The notes beneath the pieces were generated by a model, which saw nothing but the letters and a program-made list of their open reading frames with translations, searched no databases and was not told the DNA's origin. DNA of 64,000 nucleotides from Silurus meridionalis (taxonomy: Eukaryota; Chordata; Actinopteri; Siluriformes; Siluridae). Positions within the stretch are counted from its first letter, which is position 1; each line of letters opens with the position of its first letter. The position numbers were made by a program, and so were the translations under genes. This document shows positions 37,935-49,239 of the stretch, piece after piece. Where the stretch lies: the NCBI RefSeq assembly GCF_014805685.1, contig NC_060909.1, positions 3,158,792 through 3,222,791 on the forward strand, given 5' to 3'.

Positions 37935-38954
37935 CTATCTTTTTTATTCTTCATATTAGTCTGCTATCTCCAGCTGCAGAAGTAAGCAAGCTGTTTATTT
38001 TTACTGGAAAGACCGTACACGAGTGCAGTAAGCGCTAAAGCATCTGACTCGTTTGTTTTGCATTACCATGGATACAGAGTTTCCATGTCCTCAACTGCTC
38101 CACTCTGCAGGCTTTCCGTCCCAAATAGAAGCAAAAATTAGTGTTGTGCTGGAATTACTGAACCAGACACTTTACACACACACAAGTCTAGTGGAACATC
38201 TTCAATGAAAATGATATAGACCCATATCTGGATTGTGTATCACATTGCTGTTATTTATTTTGATTAGTTTTGAAAGTGTGAAAGCAGTTTAGCATGTTTG
38301 GAAGGAGTCTCCAGAGTCAGTAGTGGATTCCTTTCATTGAGAAAATGCAAGAAAGTCTTTAGAGGGCTGTGCATTTTCTCAGTAACATGTCAAACAACAT
38401 TATTTTGCTTTATCAAATTTTAAAAAGGGACAAAAAGACACTTTTTTTTGCGGTTTCTAAGTACGATCAAATATTGTTTTGCTCGATAAAATAAAAAAAA
38501 TGGGACAAAAAACAGTAGAGAGAACAATGTTTGATTAATTATTACACAATTTTGGTATTTTCATAACATTGAAAATTCTATTTTAGTCTTACTATAACAT
38601 CAAAACAAGTATGAAGGGATAAAAAATGATGGCAGTTCTTTTATACAATGAACATTGTTAGCATTGGGGTCCAACACCTGGCAGTTGCTACAGACTACAA
38701 ACATGGAGGACACATACTCCAACTCCCAGCACACACCTTCACTTTTCAGCTCTCACGCTCTGCCTCATACTGATTGAGCACAGTTGTGACCAGTATGTAA
38801 GTAATTCATTCACTCACTTTGTCTTGCTAATGTTTACCAAGCCCAAGTCCACACTAACATATTTTTGCTTAAAAACGCATATCTTTCTCTCCGCTTTGTC
38901 CTTCCGTCGACTAAGACGGTGTTTTTAATTGATAAAAACGTAGCTATTTAGGAG

Positions 38955-38955
<1 letters not shown>
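37935..38955. other. Intergenic, nothing recognised
   Basis: No gene or clear repeat apart from a short AAGTCTAGTGGAACATCTTC scrap near 38185 that matches the Tc1-like element at 16774-17236. Confidence 0.6.

Positions 38956-39028
<73 letters not shown>
38956..39028 (+). repeat. (CTAT)n microsatellite
   Basis: About 18 perfect units. Confidence 0.97.
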
Positions 39029-39144
39029 GTGACAATTATTAACGTATTCAATCAATATATAAATATTAATCTACTCCTATACCTAAATCCTAACCTTGTT
39101 GGTTTTTATTTATTTATAACAATAGATAGATTACAAAAAACTAA

Positions 39145-39945
39145 GTTGGTACACTGTATGAAATGTAAATAAAAACAGAATGCAATGATTTGCAAATCTC
39201 ATAAATCCACATTTTAGTCACAATGGAACATAGAAAACATATCAAATGTTTAAACTGAGGACATTTGCCATTTAAAGGAAAAAAATAAGGTCATTTTTAA
39301 TTTGATGACTGCAAAACATCTCAAAAAGTTTGGGCAACAAAAGTCTGGAAAAAGTCAATGTTAGGTTGGACAGCAGGTCAGTAAGATGATTGGGAATAAG
39401 TAGTGTATTTTAGAGAGGCAGAGTCTCTCAAAAGTAAAGATGGGCGGAGCTTCACCAATTTGTGAAAGACTTTCTACAAACTGTGGAACAATTTCATAAT
39501 AATATGAAACAGTCAAATTCCTCGTTACTTTAAATAATATCATTAAAAAGTTGATTTGAATTTGGAGAAACATCAACTGGCCAGCCTGCAGTCTAGATAT
39601 TTTATTAAAAAATTTTTGGTGCATACACCCAGAACTGTTGGGCAGCTACAATCCTGTATCAGACACATATTGGACAACATTCCTCTTCCAAAACTTTAGT
39701 TCCCCGATGTAAACAGACAGAAAATAAACATGGCCCTGTCCCAACTTTTCTGAGATGTGTTGCAGCCAGCAAATTCAAAATGATCTAATTGTTTCCTTAA
39801 AATTGTATCAATTCTCATTTTAAACATTTGAAATGTTTTTATTTTATTTTATTGTGTATAGAATATGGATATATACGAGATTTGCAAATCATTGCATTCT
39901 GTTTTATTTACACTTTGCACAGCATTCCAACTTTTTTGGAATTGG
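39145..39945. mobile_element. Non-autonomous DNA transposon with ~45-bp terminal repeats
   Basis: GTAAATAAAAACAGAATGCA then ATGATTTGCAAATCTC at the left, inverted at about 39870-39922 (GAGATTTGCAAATCAT, TGCATTCTGTTTTATTTAC). Interior has GGACATTTGCCATTTAAAGG and AGTTTGGGCAACAAAAG. About 800 bp and non-coding. Superfamily not assigned. Confidence 0.8.
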
Positions 39946-40007
39946 GCTCCCACCTACATACCTACCTGCCTTCCATCCGACCTTCCTTCCTTCCTTCCTT
40001 CCTTCTT

Positions 40008-40195
40008 TCATGGTTAATGCATTGGACTTACAGCAGGTCATGAGTTCAAATCTCAGCCACATCAAGCTGCCACTCCTGGGCCCCTTTGCAAGGCCCTTAA
40101 CCCCATAGCTGCTCATTTGTATGAACAAGATGAATATAAGGTGCTCTGGATTAAAGTGTTTGCCAAATGCCGTGAATGTAAATATCTATCTGGAG
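40008..40195 (+). repeat. tRNA-derived SINE
   Basis: GGTCATGAGTTCAAATCTC (box B), CAAGCTGCCACTCCTGGGCC, AAGGCCCTTAACCCCATAGC, tail GTGTTTGCCAAATGCCGTG. Preceded by a (TTCC)n tract. Confidence 0.8.
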
Positions 40196-40264
40196 TAAAG
40201 CATTAAAAAGCAGGAGCAGTACAGTAGTTGCTGTAGAAAAGACATGACTTTATTGTGGCTTCAG

Positions 40265-40517
40265 CAACGTTAGTTAAAAACTTTCTTACGGCTTCTCCCA
40301 TTAGGGGGCGCCAAAGCGGACCATCCGCATGTTTGATTTGGCACATGTTTTTACGCTGGATGCCCTTCCTAACACAACCCTCCCCATTTATCCGGGCTTG
40401 GGACCGGCACTAAGGCTTGTGCAACCCTAATGGCTGGGGTTGGTTCCCTGACCGGGGATCGAACCCAGGCCGCAGCGGTGAGAGCACCGCATCCTAACCA
40501 CTAGACCACCAGGGAAG
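40265..40517 (-). repeat. tRNA-Glu-derived SINE
   Basis: The first 72 nt on the minus strand (40515-40444) fold as a tRNA-Glu(CUC): TCCCTGGTGGTCTAGTGGTT at the start, GGGTTCGATCCCCGGTCAGG at the T arm, CTC anticodon in a CTCTCAC loop. A SINE body follows (CAGCCATTAGGGTTGCACAA, GGAAGGGCATCCAGCG, GGCGCCCCCTAATGGGAG). A free tRNA gene is unlikely because the body is continuous and known from fish repeats. Confidence 0.82.
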
Positions 40518-40743
40518 CTGCTTGTTGCTTAAAAGAGAACAAAATAGCAAGGAGCACAGCTATGATACCTTATGCTGAATATTTTCATGATTAATAATCC
40601 ACTAAAGCTCAACACAGCATATGTAATATGTGACTTGAGAACAATGAAATGTTGTGGAAAAGTCTGGAAGGTGAGAGAAGTCACTGTAAGAGAAGTTATG
40701 AAGGGGGGAAGTTTCGGGGGCAAAGCTGAGCTGCACTTAATGT

Positions 40744-40744
<1 letters not shown>

Positions 40745-40782
<38 letters not shown>
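40745..40782 (+). repeat. (GA)n microsatellite
   Basis: About 18 GA units. Confidence 0.96.
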
Positions 40783-40786
<4 letters not shown>

Positions 40787-41469
40787 AAATCAACTGAAGA
40801 CCTTAATCCCATATCCTTCTGTATTTGGAACTAAAGCATGATATTCTGGCTTTGAGCTCTGGTCAGCTTCATTGTAATTTTGTCTCAACATGTCTGATTA
40901 TGTGCAACAGCTTGCATGTCCACACACGACATGCTTGAAAGTGCTGAAAGGAACCCAGGTTTGCATAACACAACACCTTTGATCTTTCATTATTAGCACA
41001 GGTGGTTTGTGTATTACAGGCTCTGCTAGAAAACAAATGAGGCCCAGGAAAGATCAGCATCCTACAACTTTAGATTTATGGGACCAGTGCAGTTAACATA
41101 CTTCTGTCCTCTGACTATTTATTGCTGAACACTGTAGTTTATTAAAATAAAAAAAAATTTAAAACAGGGATGATGCCGGTATTTGGTATAAAAAAATTTA
41201 CAATTAAGTCATTTTCCTTCATCTGTATCTTGGCATGTGTTATTATTTTACAGTAATTTTTTATATATTTTATACAGTCTTCAGCTCCACTACACTCTTA
41301 CTCTTCCTGTAGGGGTGTTCCTTTAGGATCACCACTACACCATTTCTCTCTTCAACCACACCATGATAGAACAGTTTAAACCCAATGTTTCCACTTTCCA
41401 CTTGGTCTCCTGACCACACTTCATGAGGTAGTCAACGGTAATGGCTGTCTGAGATCCTCCAGCACTGCT
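40783..41469. other. Intergenic, nothing recognised
   Basis: AT-rich with no recognisable gene or repeat. Confidence 0.5.
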
Positions 41470-42125
41470 CGACTGGTCAAGTCAAGTCAAGTTTATTTCT
41501 ATTATTTCTCTTCTATTTCTACAACAGACATTGTCTCAAAGAAGTTTTACAGAAATCAACAGTTAAGGTGAATGATGTGTATTTTATCCCTGATGAGCAA
41601 GCGTGGTGACTGTGAGAAGGAAAAACTCCTTTAGATGTTATGAGGGAGAAACCTTAAGAGGAACCAGACTCAAAAGGGGAACCCATCCTCCTTTGGGTGA
41701 CATCAAGAGTTTGATCATAAATTTTCAACAATACAGAACACTGGAGAGTGAAAACTAACATGATTACTGGAGTGTAAGATTATAAGTAATGTTCTTTCTA
41801 CAGTCTTATACAGTCTTTATGGTTATAAAACTAGGAGCTACTGAGCTCAACAGTTGTGATCATCACAGATCCAGCATCAGCTTCTCCATGCCAGAGCCTT
41901 TAAACACTCCAGGAGGTCCAATGTCAAAACTCCACACATGAAGTGGGATCCAATTGACACTGGTACGTCTCTAGATGGTACGGGATGTTTACAAGTTCGG
42001 CATCTACTTTTTCAAAGGTCCATAATCTTCATGAGGTGGGACGTGACTGGAGCTGGCCAAACCTCAGGATGCCTCGGGATGGGGAGAGAAAGAGAAGCAG
42101 TGGAGAGGAATTAGCGTAGCTGCTG
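41470..42125 (-). repeat. L2-type LINE 3' region, minus orientation
   Basis: TCAAGTCAAGTCAAGTTTAT start, CATTGTCTCAAAGAAG, CCTCATAA-type words reversed, CCTCAGGATGCCTCGGGATG end. Reverse of the 22140-22600 copy, with more 5' sequence. Confidence 0.7.
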
Positions 42126-42159
42126 TTCATGATATTAACAGCACAAGTTGATAATCAGA

Positions 42160-42608
42160 TAATCAGGAGATGCTGTCAGAGGTTGAACCGCCACAATTGT
42201 TTTTTTAATGTTTTTTTTATGTTTTTTAATGTTTCAGTGAAGAAATTCATAAAGTCCTCACTACTAAACTGTGATGGACTGGTACCACCTTCTCTCAGAA
42301 TGAAAGGTAAGTATACTTCAAGGACCTTCTCTGTTCTGGCACCGAGATGCTGGAATGAACTTCATCTAGAAGTCCGTACAGCAGAGTCCCTGACTATCTT
42401 CAAGCGACGGTTGAAGACCTACCTCTTCCTGAAACACTTAAATTTGCACTTTCCAAGTTTGCTTTGTAGAATTCAAGAGTTATATATATATATATAAATT
42501 TATAATCTGACGTACCAGTGTAGATTTACTCATTGCTAGAGACTGAAAGCACTTTTGTACGTCGCTCTAAATAAGGGCGTCTGCTAAACGCCGCAAATGT
42601 AAATGTAA
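42160..42608 (+). mobile_element. L2/CR1-clade LINE 3' fragment
   Basis: The frame at 42129-42497 carries FSVLAPRCWNELHLEVRTAE and SLTIFKRRLKTYLFLKHL, the conserved C-terminus of the L2-clade polyprotein. The 3' end is GTCGCTCTAAATAAGGGCGTC and TGCTAAACGCCGCAAATG, nearly the same as the tail of the SINEs at 2596, 40008 and 52525. 5'-truncated. Confidence 0.82.
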
Positions 42609-42713
42609 TGGATTTTCAACACTATTGAGAAGTTCCCAGAGGTGTTGAGTGCTTGTTGGCTGCTTTTCCTTCACTCTCTTTTCCTTCAATTTTATCATTT
42701 CTATAAGTATATA

Positions 42714-43264
42714 CAGTACAGACCAAAAGTTTGGACACACCTTCTCATTCAAAGAGTTTTCTTTATTGTCATGACTATGAAAATTGTAGAGTCACACTGA
42801 AGGCATCAAGGGCTATTTGACCAAGAAGGAGAGTGATGGGGTGCTGCGCCAGATGACCTGACCTCCACAGTCACCGGACCTGAACCCAATCGAGATGGTT
42901 TAGGGGTGAGCTGGACCGCAGAGTGAAGGCAAAAGGGCCAACAAGTGCCAAGCATCTCTTGGGGAACTCCTTCAAGACTGTTGGAAGACCATTTCAGGTG
43001 ACTACCTCTTGAAGCTCATCAAGAGAATGCCAAGAGTGTGCAAAGCAGTAATCAAAGCAAAAGGTGGCTACTTTGAAGAACCTAGAATATGACATTTTTC
43101 AGTTGTTTCACACTTTTTTGTTATGTATATAATTCCATATATAATTCCACATGTGTTAATTCATAGTTTTGATGCCTTCAGTGTGAATCTACAATTTTCA
43201 TAGTCATGAGTATAAAGAAAACTCTTAGAATGAGAAGGTGTGTCCAAACTTTTGGTCTGTACTG
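42714..43264 (+). mobile_element. Tc1-like element with ~95-bp terminal repeats, internally deleted
   Basis: CAGTACAGACCAAAAGTTTG at the left and its inverse CAAACTTTTGGTCTGTACTG at the right, flanked by TA. The repeats continue inward through GACTATGAAAATTGTAGA and CTGAAGGCATCAA. The middle retains a decayed transposase C-terminus (CCGGACCTGAACCCAATCGA). 551 bp. Confidence 0.92.
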
Positions 43265-43667
43265 TATACACATATATATACTTTATTGACTTTAGTAATT
43301 TTCATTACATTTGTAACATTATTTTACATCAAAAATTTACATCTTGATTTGTTTCTTATTGTTAAAGATACAAATACACAATATCCTGTCTGGTAAACAA
43401 GGAATAAAGACACTCATAATTTTCTTATTATATCAAGCCCGCTGATAATACTAAAAGTGCAATTTTGAACCGAAAATTAGGAAAAACTTAACCACAACTA
43501 ACAAAACAAGAGCTTTATAGCACAATGAAGGGAAAGGGTGATCTAGGTGAAGTTTGCAGTGGCCTGGTTGTTGGTACCAGATGGGATGGTTTTAATATTT
43601 TAGAAACTGGAGATCACACAGAAAAAATATCCTACATGTTGAGGGTCTGCAGGCTAAAACATATCAG

Positions 43668-43671
<4 letters not shown>

Positions 43672-43713
<42 letters not shown>
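43672..43713 (+). repeat. (GA)n microsatellite
   Basis: 21 GA units. Confidence 0.96.
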
Positions 43714-43716
<3 letters not shown>

Positions 43717-44520
43717 AAATATTCAGATTAGTCGGATTGGGTTAAACTGACATCAAGTCTAACTCTTAAATTCACTCATTGCAACTGTAATGAACAGAAA
43801 AGCAGCTCAGAACACAAAACAAATGAAAGTGAAAAAGGTAGGACAGGTGACGAATGATCAAGTTCCACTTCTGGTGGCAAAGAACCAGAACCTGAAGCTG
43901 TCAAAGGCATAAACTCACTTAATCTGGAGAGATGGTTTTATTCTAATATTCAGCAGTGCAGTTTGGTTAAGTCTGTACCCCTGACAGTCTAAGGTTTTAG
44001 TTCTTGGTTGTCAGGAGTGGAAAAAATGTGGACTTTTGCTCTTGTAGACCATCTACCACAAAATCTGGTGTTGCTTTAGAGCATGGGGCTATGCTTTTCT
44101 TCTCACCACAATTGTACAGTCTCTTACAAACAAAGTGTTTCGACTCATACAAGTGTCTCTAAAAAATGTTTTTTAACCCATTCAATTTTAACTCTAGAGA
44201 CATTTCTACATGAAAATCTGATAAGACTGGTTTAATTCATTATGCTACTGCCACATGATAGGCTGATGGGATACCTGCATAAATAAGCAGCCCTACAGGT
44301 GTTCCTAATAAACTGAACATCTTCCACACTTATAGTTTCCCCAAATTTACAAGAAAGAAACCCCAAACACCCCAAAATAGATTCCATACACTGTTCCCTG
44401 TGTGCCTTAATGAACCACCATGTTGAATAAAAGAGGTCTATTAGACACAAAGTAATTATTTTTACCCTTTAGAGTCGTTTGCATAATATGCATTTTTATT
44501 CAAATGGAGTTGGTATTAAA
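43714..44520. other. Intergenic, nothing recognised
   Basis: No gene or repeat identified. Confidence 0.5.
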
Positions 44521-44640
44521 AAGCTTCTTCTTCTTCTTCTTTCGGCTGCTCCCGTTAGGGGGCGCCACAGCGGATCATCCGTATCCATACTACTCTGTCC
44601 TCTACATCTGCCTCTTTCCACCCAACTACCTGCATGTCTT
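44521..44640 (+). repeat. GGGGGCGCCACAGCGGATCA-type fish repeat
   Basis: CTCCCGTTAGGGGGCGCCAC and CTGTCCTCTACATCTGCCTC. The first part also occurs in the tail of the tRNA-Glu SINE (40290-40330, GGGGGCGCCAAAGCGGACCA). Confidence 0.65.
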
Positions 44641-44789
44641 TATTAAAAAGCAGTTCCATCAATTCTTTTTTATGTATTTACTTATATTTTTACTTTAGCC
44701 TAATTTACCTGTTGAGAGGTAAAAAGTCTTGCAGTGTTTTTCGGGGGGAAAAAAAGTTTTTACCTCTCAACAGATAAATTATTTTTTAT

Positions 44790-44990
44790 TTATAGAATGT
44801 AAGAATTAAAGAGAATGATGTGTGTTTGTCCCTGATGAAGCCTGGGGGCGACTGTGGCATAGAAAAACTCCCTTAGCTGTTATGAGGAAGAAACCTTGAG
44901 AGGAACCAGACTCAAAAAAGGGGAACCCATCCTCATTTGGGTGATATCAAGAGTGAGAATACAAAACACCGAAATACAAAACACCGGAGA
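44790..44990 (-). repeat. L2-type LINE 3' tail repeat
   Basis: GAAGAAACCTTGAGAGGAACC and CCCATCCTCATTTGGGTGAT, reverse of the copy at 22380-22500. Confidence 0.65.
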
Positions 44991-45179
44991 ACCACCAATC
45001 TAAATGTAGCTATAATGCTAATTAATGACATTAGGCATAATTGGGCATAAAAGTAATTAAACCAAATCTTTCAGTCTTAAGTATGTAGATTATTTTATTG
45101 ATGCTGGTTTTATTGACGCTTCAGTTACTCCAGTCCAGATCCTCCAAATCATCCAGATATTTTGAAATCCCTTTCAACA

Positions 45180-45447
45180 TCAGATGAAGGCCACATCCTC
45201 TTCTTCATGTGCCTGTACAAGTGATGTTCTAAAAGCAAGCAAATCCTTCTGCTTCTTTCTTGGATCATCCAGTGAATCACAATCACGTTGATATAAAAAC
45301 CAGTTTTTTACTATGACCATACCAACTAAATGAAAAACGCACCTACGAAAGTACTTTTTTGACCTTATGTGTATGCAGTAATATGAATTTAGTGCGTCAA
45401 GAGCAACAACGCCACCCATGAACTTCTCGTACAGGCTGATGATGCTT
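45180..45447 (-). pseudogene. piggyBac-type transposase fragment
   Basis: The stop-free minus frame reads IISLYEKFMGGVVALDALNS, KKYFRRCVFHLVGMVIVKNW and FLYQRDCDSLDDPRKKQKDL. It matches the conserved MGGVDLxDQLxSYY to FFHLxDxxxxNAxxLY block of piggyBac transposases. The catalytic Asp of MGGVD is Val here. No flanking transposase domains or terminal repeats seen, so a relic. Confidence 0.8.
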
Positions 45448-45564
45448 AGGCATTAAACAGACACTTAGTTTTTTTATCGTTTCATTTTAGTTCTTCTCAT
45501 TTCGTTCATTTAGTTCTGCCTAATAATAAATGGCAGAAATTGCATTTATATCCCAGCATGCTAT

Positions 45565-45587
45565 TTGTTGTTGTTGTTGTTGTTGTT
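45565..45587 (+). repeat. (TTG)n microsatellite
   Basis: Eight TTG units. Confidence 0.9.
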
Positions 45588-46184
45588 TTTAAAATAATTA
45601 TAGAAGTACATTAAGAGCAAAATTAGTCAAAGCATTTAAAATCTATGCACAGGAATGCAAATGTCTACGATATTGCACCTGAATATAATCGTATTCATTT
45701 GCATATTATTCATTATTCAGCTTATTCAGATTATTCATATTATTCATATATTGCCCAATGTAGCAAAAACGTGACCAGGCAAAATCCTTTTTTTCACATG
45801 GAGTTTTTTCTGATATGTCAGCAATAGAAGCAAACAATATGGTGGTACAAATTTTGTATTTTTGCACAACTTTCCTAAAATTTGGACAATTTCCCAAAAT
45901 TAGCAGCCAAATTCCACATGCATGGCTACGGTAAAACTACGCATTAAGCATGTGGGTGTAGTTTCCACTACGACTGCTAGATGGCGTGACCAGTGCCTCC
46001 AATTCGATCATTGGTACATATCAACTATAGTCATCTTGCATTAGAGGGATACATACGCCAAATCGGCTGCATTCGGGCCAGAAGCAGTTTGAAGCGATTT
46101 CGTGACAATCGTCTACAAGGGACTATAAATAAATATATATATATATAAATATACAGATGTGCAGCTTGTATAGCCTTATTTGAC

Positions 46185-46505
46185 ATGTTCACAAAAGTAA
46201 GTACACCCCTCACATTTAAGCAACCATTGTAGTATATCTTCTAATGGGACGATACTATAGAAATGTAACTTGGATATATTTAAGGGTATCAATGTGTAGT
46301 TTGTACAGCAGTACAGATTTAATGTCCTCTGGAAATTACTCAACATACAGCCATTATTGTCTAAATAGCTGGCAAAAGTATGAGCACCCTTGCATTGATA
46401 CCCTTACATATATCCAAGTTACATTTCTATAGTATCGTCCCATTAGAAGATATACTACAATGGTTGCCTAAATGTGAGGGGTGTACTTACTTTTTGAGAT
46501 ACTGA
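46185..46505. mobile_element. Foldback MITE with ~100-bp arms
   Basis: Left arm 46194-46294 and right arm 46393-46495 are reverse complements with only a few mismatches (GTAAGTACACCCCTCACATT; CTTCTAATGGGACGATACTA). The ~98-bp centre has no frame. The near identity of the arms suggests a recent insertion. Confidence 0.92.
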
Positions 46506-46830
46506 ATATAAATACTGTGTGTGTTTTGTTGTTAGTCCTTGTTCGCTGCTTTTCCTTCCAGCTAATCCCAATCGGGTGATTGTGATGGCCAGGTCATTTA
46601 ATGTAGCATTCCATCACTCTTCTTCTTGAACAAGTAGCTCTTAAAATACATAGAATAATCTGATTTGTACAATCATGTCTCAACATTGTCAAACACAATT
46701 CATTTGCTAAAATACCACAAACATCTTTAATTGTCTTTTTCCCCCCTCGGGCCAAATATACTCTGATGGACTCCTTGCTTTTGTTTGTTTCTATTACATC
46801 GATACATGGCTGACTCATGGCGTGAGTCAT

Positions 46831-46857
46831 CACACACACACACACACACACACACAC
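46831..46857 (+). repeat. (CA)n microsatellite
   Basis: Thirteen CA units followed by CACACAGA variants to 46883. Confidence 0.95.
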
Positions 46858-46913
46858 CCTCACACAGACACACACAGACACACCCATTTGTAATTTTCCC
46901 TCACGGATATTTC

Positions 46914-46987
<74 letters not shown>
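46914..46987 (+). repeat. (CTAT)n microsatellite
   Basis: About 18 perfect units. Its downstream flank (GTAACAATTATCAATGTATC, TTAATATATAAATATTAA) resembles that of the tract at 38956 (GTGACAATTATTAACGTATT, CAATATATAAATATTAA), so the two are copies of one larger repeat. Confidence 0.96.
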
Positions 46988-47035
46988 GTAACAATTATCA
47001 ATGTATCCAATTAATATATAAATATTAACCTTAGT

Positions 47036-47040
47036 GGTTT

Positions 47041-47083
<43 letters not shown>

Positions 47084-47104
47084 TTCATTCATTCATTCAT
47101 TCAT
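47036..47104 (+). repeat. (TTTA)n(TTCA)n compound microsatellite
   Basis: About twelve TTTA units then four TTCA units. Confidence 0.95.
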
Positions 47105-47819
47105 TTTTTAAGCACCCTGAGTCTGGTCTCTAATTCAAGAAGTATTTCTTACAATCTTATTCATTCTTTATAAACACACTATCTGTGTAAAGCCAATGCT
47201 CATAGTTAAAAGCTGTATACAAATAAAAAATGAAATGAATTAAATATTTCTGCATCACCTCCAGTTGTCCCAATGGTCCCAGTGGTCCTTTTGGCGAAAT
47301 TACATCACAGAAATCAAGTAAGCATTAAAACATTTTAAAGTGAGACATTCATATAGATCTGTAACACTGGCAATTATTGCATCACTTTTTTTTTTTTTTT
47401 TTGGTTTCTACGAAAATGTAAATGTCCATCAGGTGGCGCTGTGTGCTAAAAAATACTCATAAATTCATAATTTCAAGACAGTATGAATGTCTTTCATTAC
47501 TGATCAAATTTTCACGTGTCTTTAGAAGCAAAGTTTACAAAACACCACTCGGCTATAGCTAGAAGACCATGCGGCCCCAAAAGTCAGAACCATTTCCAGG
47601 TGCCGATGAACAGGTTTAGGTTTCAGCATGTGGTGGTCTGTTTTCTTTAATCGTTCAGCCTTTGTCTTATCAGTCTTTTGTATCGTATTAACTATATTTT
47701 GGTGGCCTATGACAGAAAGAAATAGTTTTTCTAAACAATCAAAGAGCTGGTAAACCCCCTCCCAGTGCCTTGGGGGAAGCTTTAATGGGTCTAAAACCTG
47801 CTACAGAGTGTTTCCACAG

Positions 47820-48020
47820 TGGAGGGTTAACTAATTATCTAAGTTTGCACCTTATAAATCCTTTGTAACCCTCTTTGGTCCAGATTTTTAGCAAGTTTAT
47901 ATATATACTGTATATGAAATAAGAAATGGCTGGACCACAGAAAAAAAAAAAAAAATCAGGACCAAAGAAGGTTACAAAGGATTTATAAGGTGCAAACTTA
48001 GTTAATTAGTTAACCCTTCA
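47820..48020. mobile_element. Foldback MITE with ~64-bp arms
   Basis: Left arm 47820-47884 and right arm 47957-48020 are reverse complements with about six mismatches (GTTTGCACCTTATAAATCCT; TTTGTAACC). An oligo-A run sits beside the right arm. It abuts the GATA tract. Confidence 0.88.
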
Positions 48021-48026
48021 CTGTAT

Positions 48027-48159
<133 letters not shown>

Positions 48160-48224
48160 TATAGTTTAAATGGGTTGGAGTGGAAGATCTCCTGCTTGTG
48201 TGCTCTGACCCTCAACACCTTTGC

Positions 48225-48420
48225 TATGAATGTGAACACTGACTGCACCCTAGGCCTCTTCACCTCACCTGCATCAGTACCTGACCTAAACAACACCCTT
48301 GTGGCTGAATAAGCACAAATCTCCACAAGCACACTCCAAAATCTAGTCGAACATCTTCCCAGAAGAGTGGAGGTTTTTATAACAATGCAAATGTGGACTA
48401 GATGTGGAATCTTATTGTCT
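48225..48420 (+). mobile_element. Fragment of the Tc1-like element of 16774-17236
   Basis: ACACTGACTGCACCCTAGGC, ACAACACCCTTGTGGCTGAA and CTCCAAAATCTAGTCGAACA match that element's interior. Ends missing. Confidence 0.75.
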
Positions 48421-49230
48421 AATGAATCTTATGATGTGGTAATTAAATACACTTTTTTTTTAATATTGAGTCTTTATTTTCTATAACAGCAGTTCCAGCT
48501 GTGCCACATTGTACTTTATAATACACTCGTTGTAATGCAGTATTGTTTGTATATAGAAATTGCAAATTAAGATTGAATGTTTTGCATAATCAAAATAATA
48601 GTGAACGCTTTTATACGTGTTTTACTTGTAAAATGAACAGAAAATATCTCAGCATTCATATGGTGACATTTCCAGCAGATGTAAAGAGATAATTATTTAA
48701 TATTTCTTTTTAAACCTTATGTTTTCTGTTGTTTCTCAGTCACATGTTAAGTGCTTTTGTTTGATTGATAGTCTTTGTCATTATAACATCAACAGAGAAA
48801 AACAGAGTGGCTATAGGTGAAGAATTAGATCTGATATCATAAGCGATTAAACCGATTAAATCCCATGATGCACCAATGAAAGCTTGACAAGAAAATTGGA
48901 TAAAATAATGTGTTGCCTATTAACAAATAAAAAATTGTTTGTACTGTTTTAGATGAATTATGATAAATCATGAATTATATCTTCTTATTTCTAAAGACCA
49001 TTAATAATATCAAATCCTTCCTTCATAGATAAAGTTAATACATTTTACATCCATTGGATGTGAGTTTATGCCGTCAGTTCTTCACTTGTCCTTTCCTATA
49101 GTTTCTGCTAATAATCATATTATATAATGCTTTACAAAGCCGCTACCACACATTCAACCTGATTCTGACACAAAGGTGTACAAACTATCAAAACAACAAA
49201 CCATCATGTTAATCCAGATTAAACAAACAC
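48421..49230. other. Intergenic, nothing recognised
   Basis: AT-rich, with no gene or named repeat. Confidence 0.5.
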
Positions 49231-49239
49231 ATATATCTT

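Noticed and set aside
40444..40515. Independent tRNA-Glu gene
   Set aside because: The sequence runs straight into a SINE body, so it is the tRNA-derived head of a retroposon.
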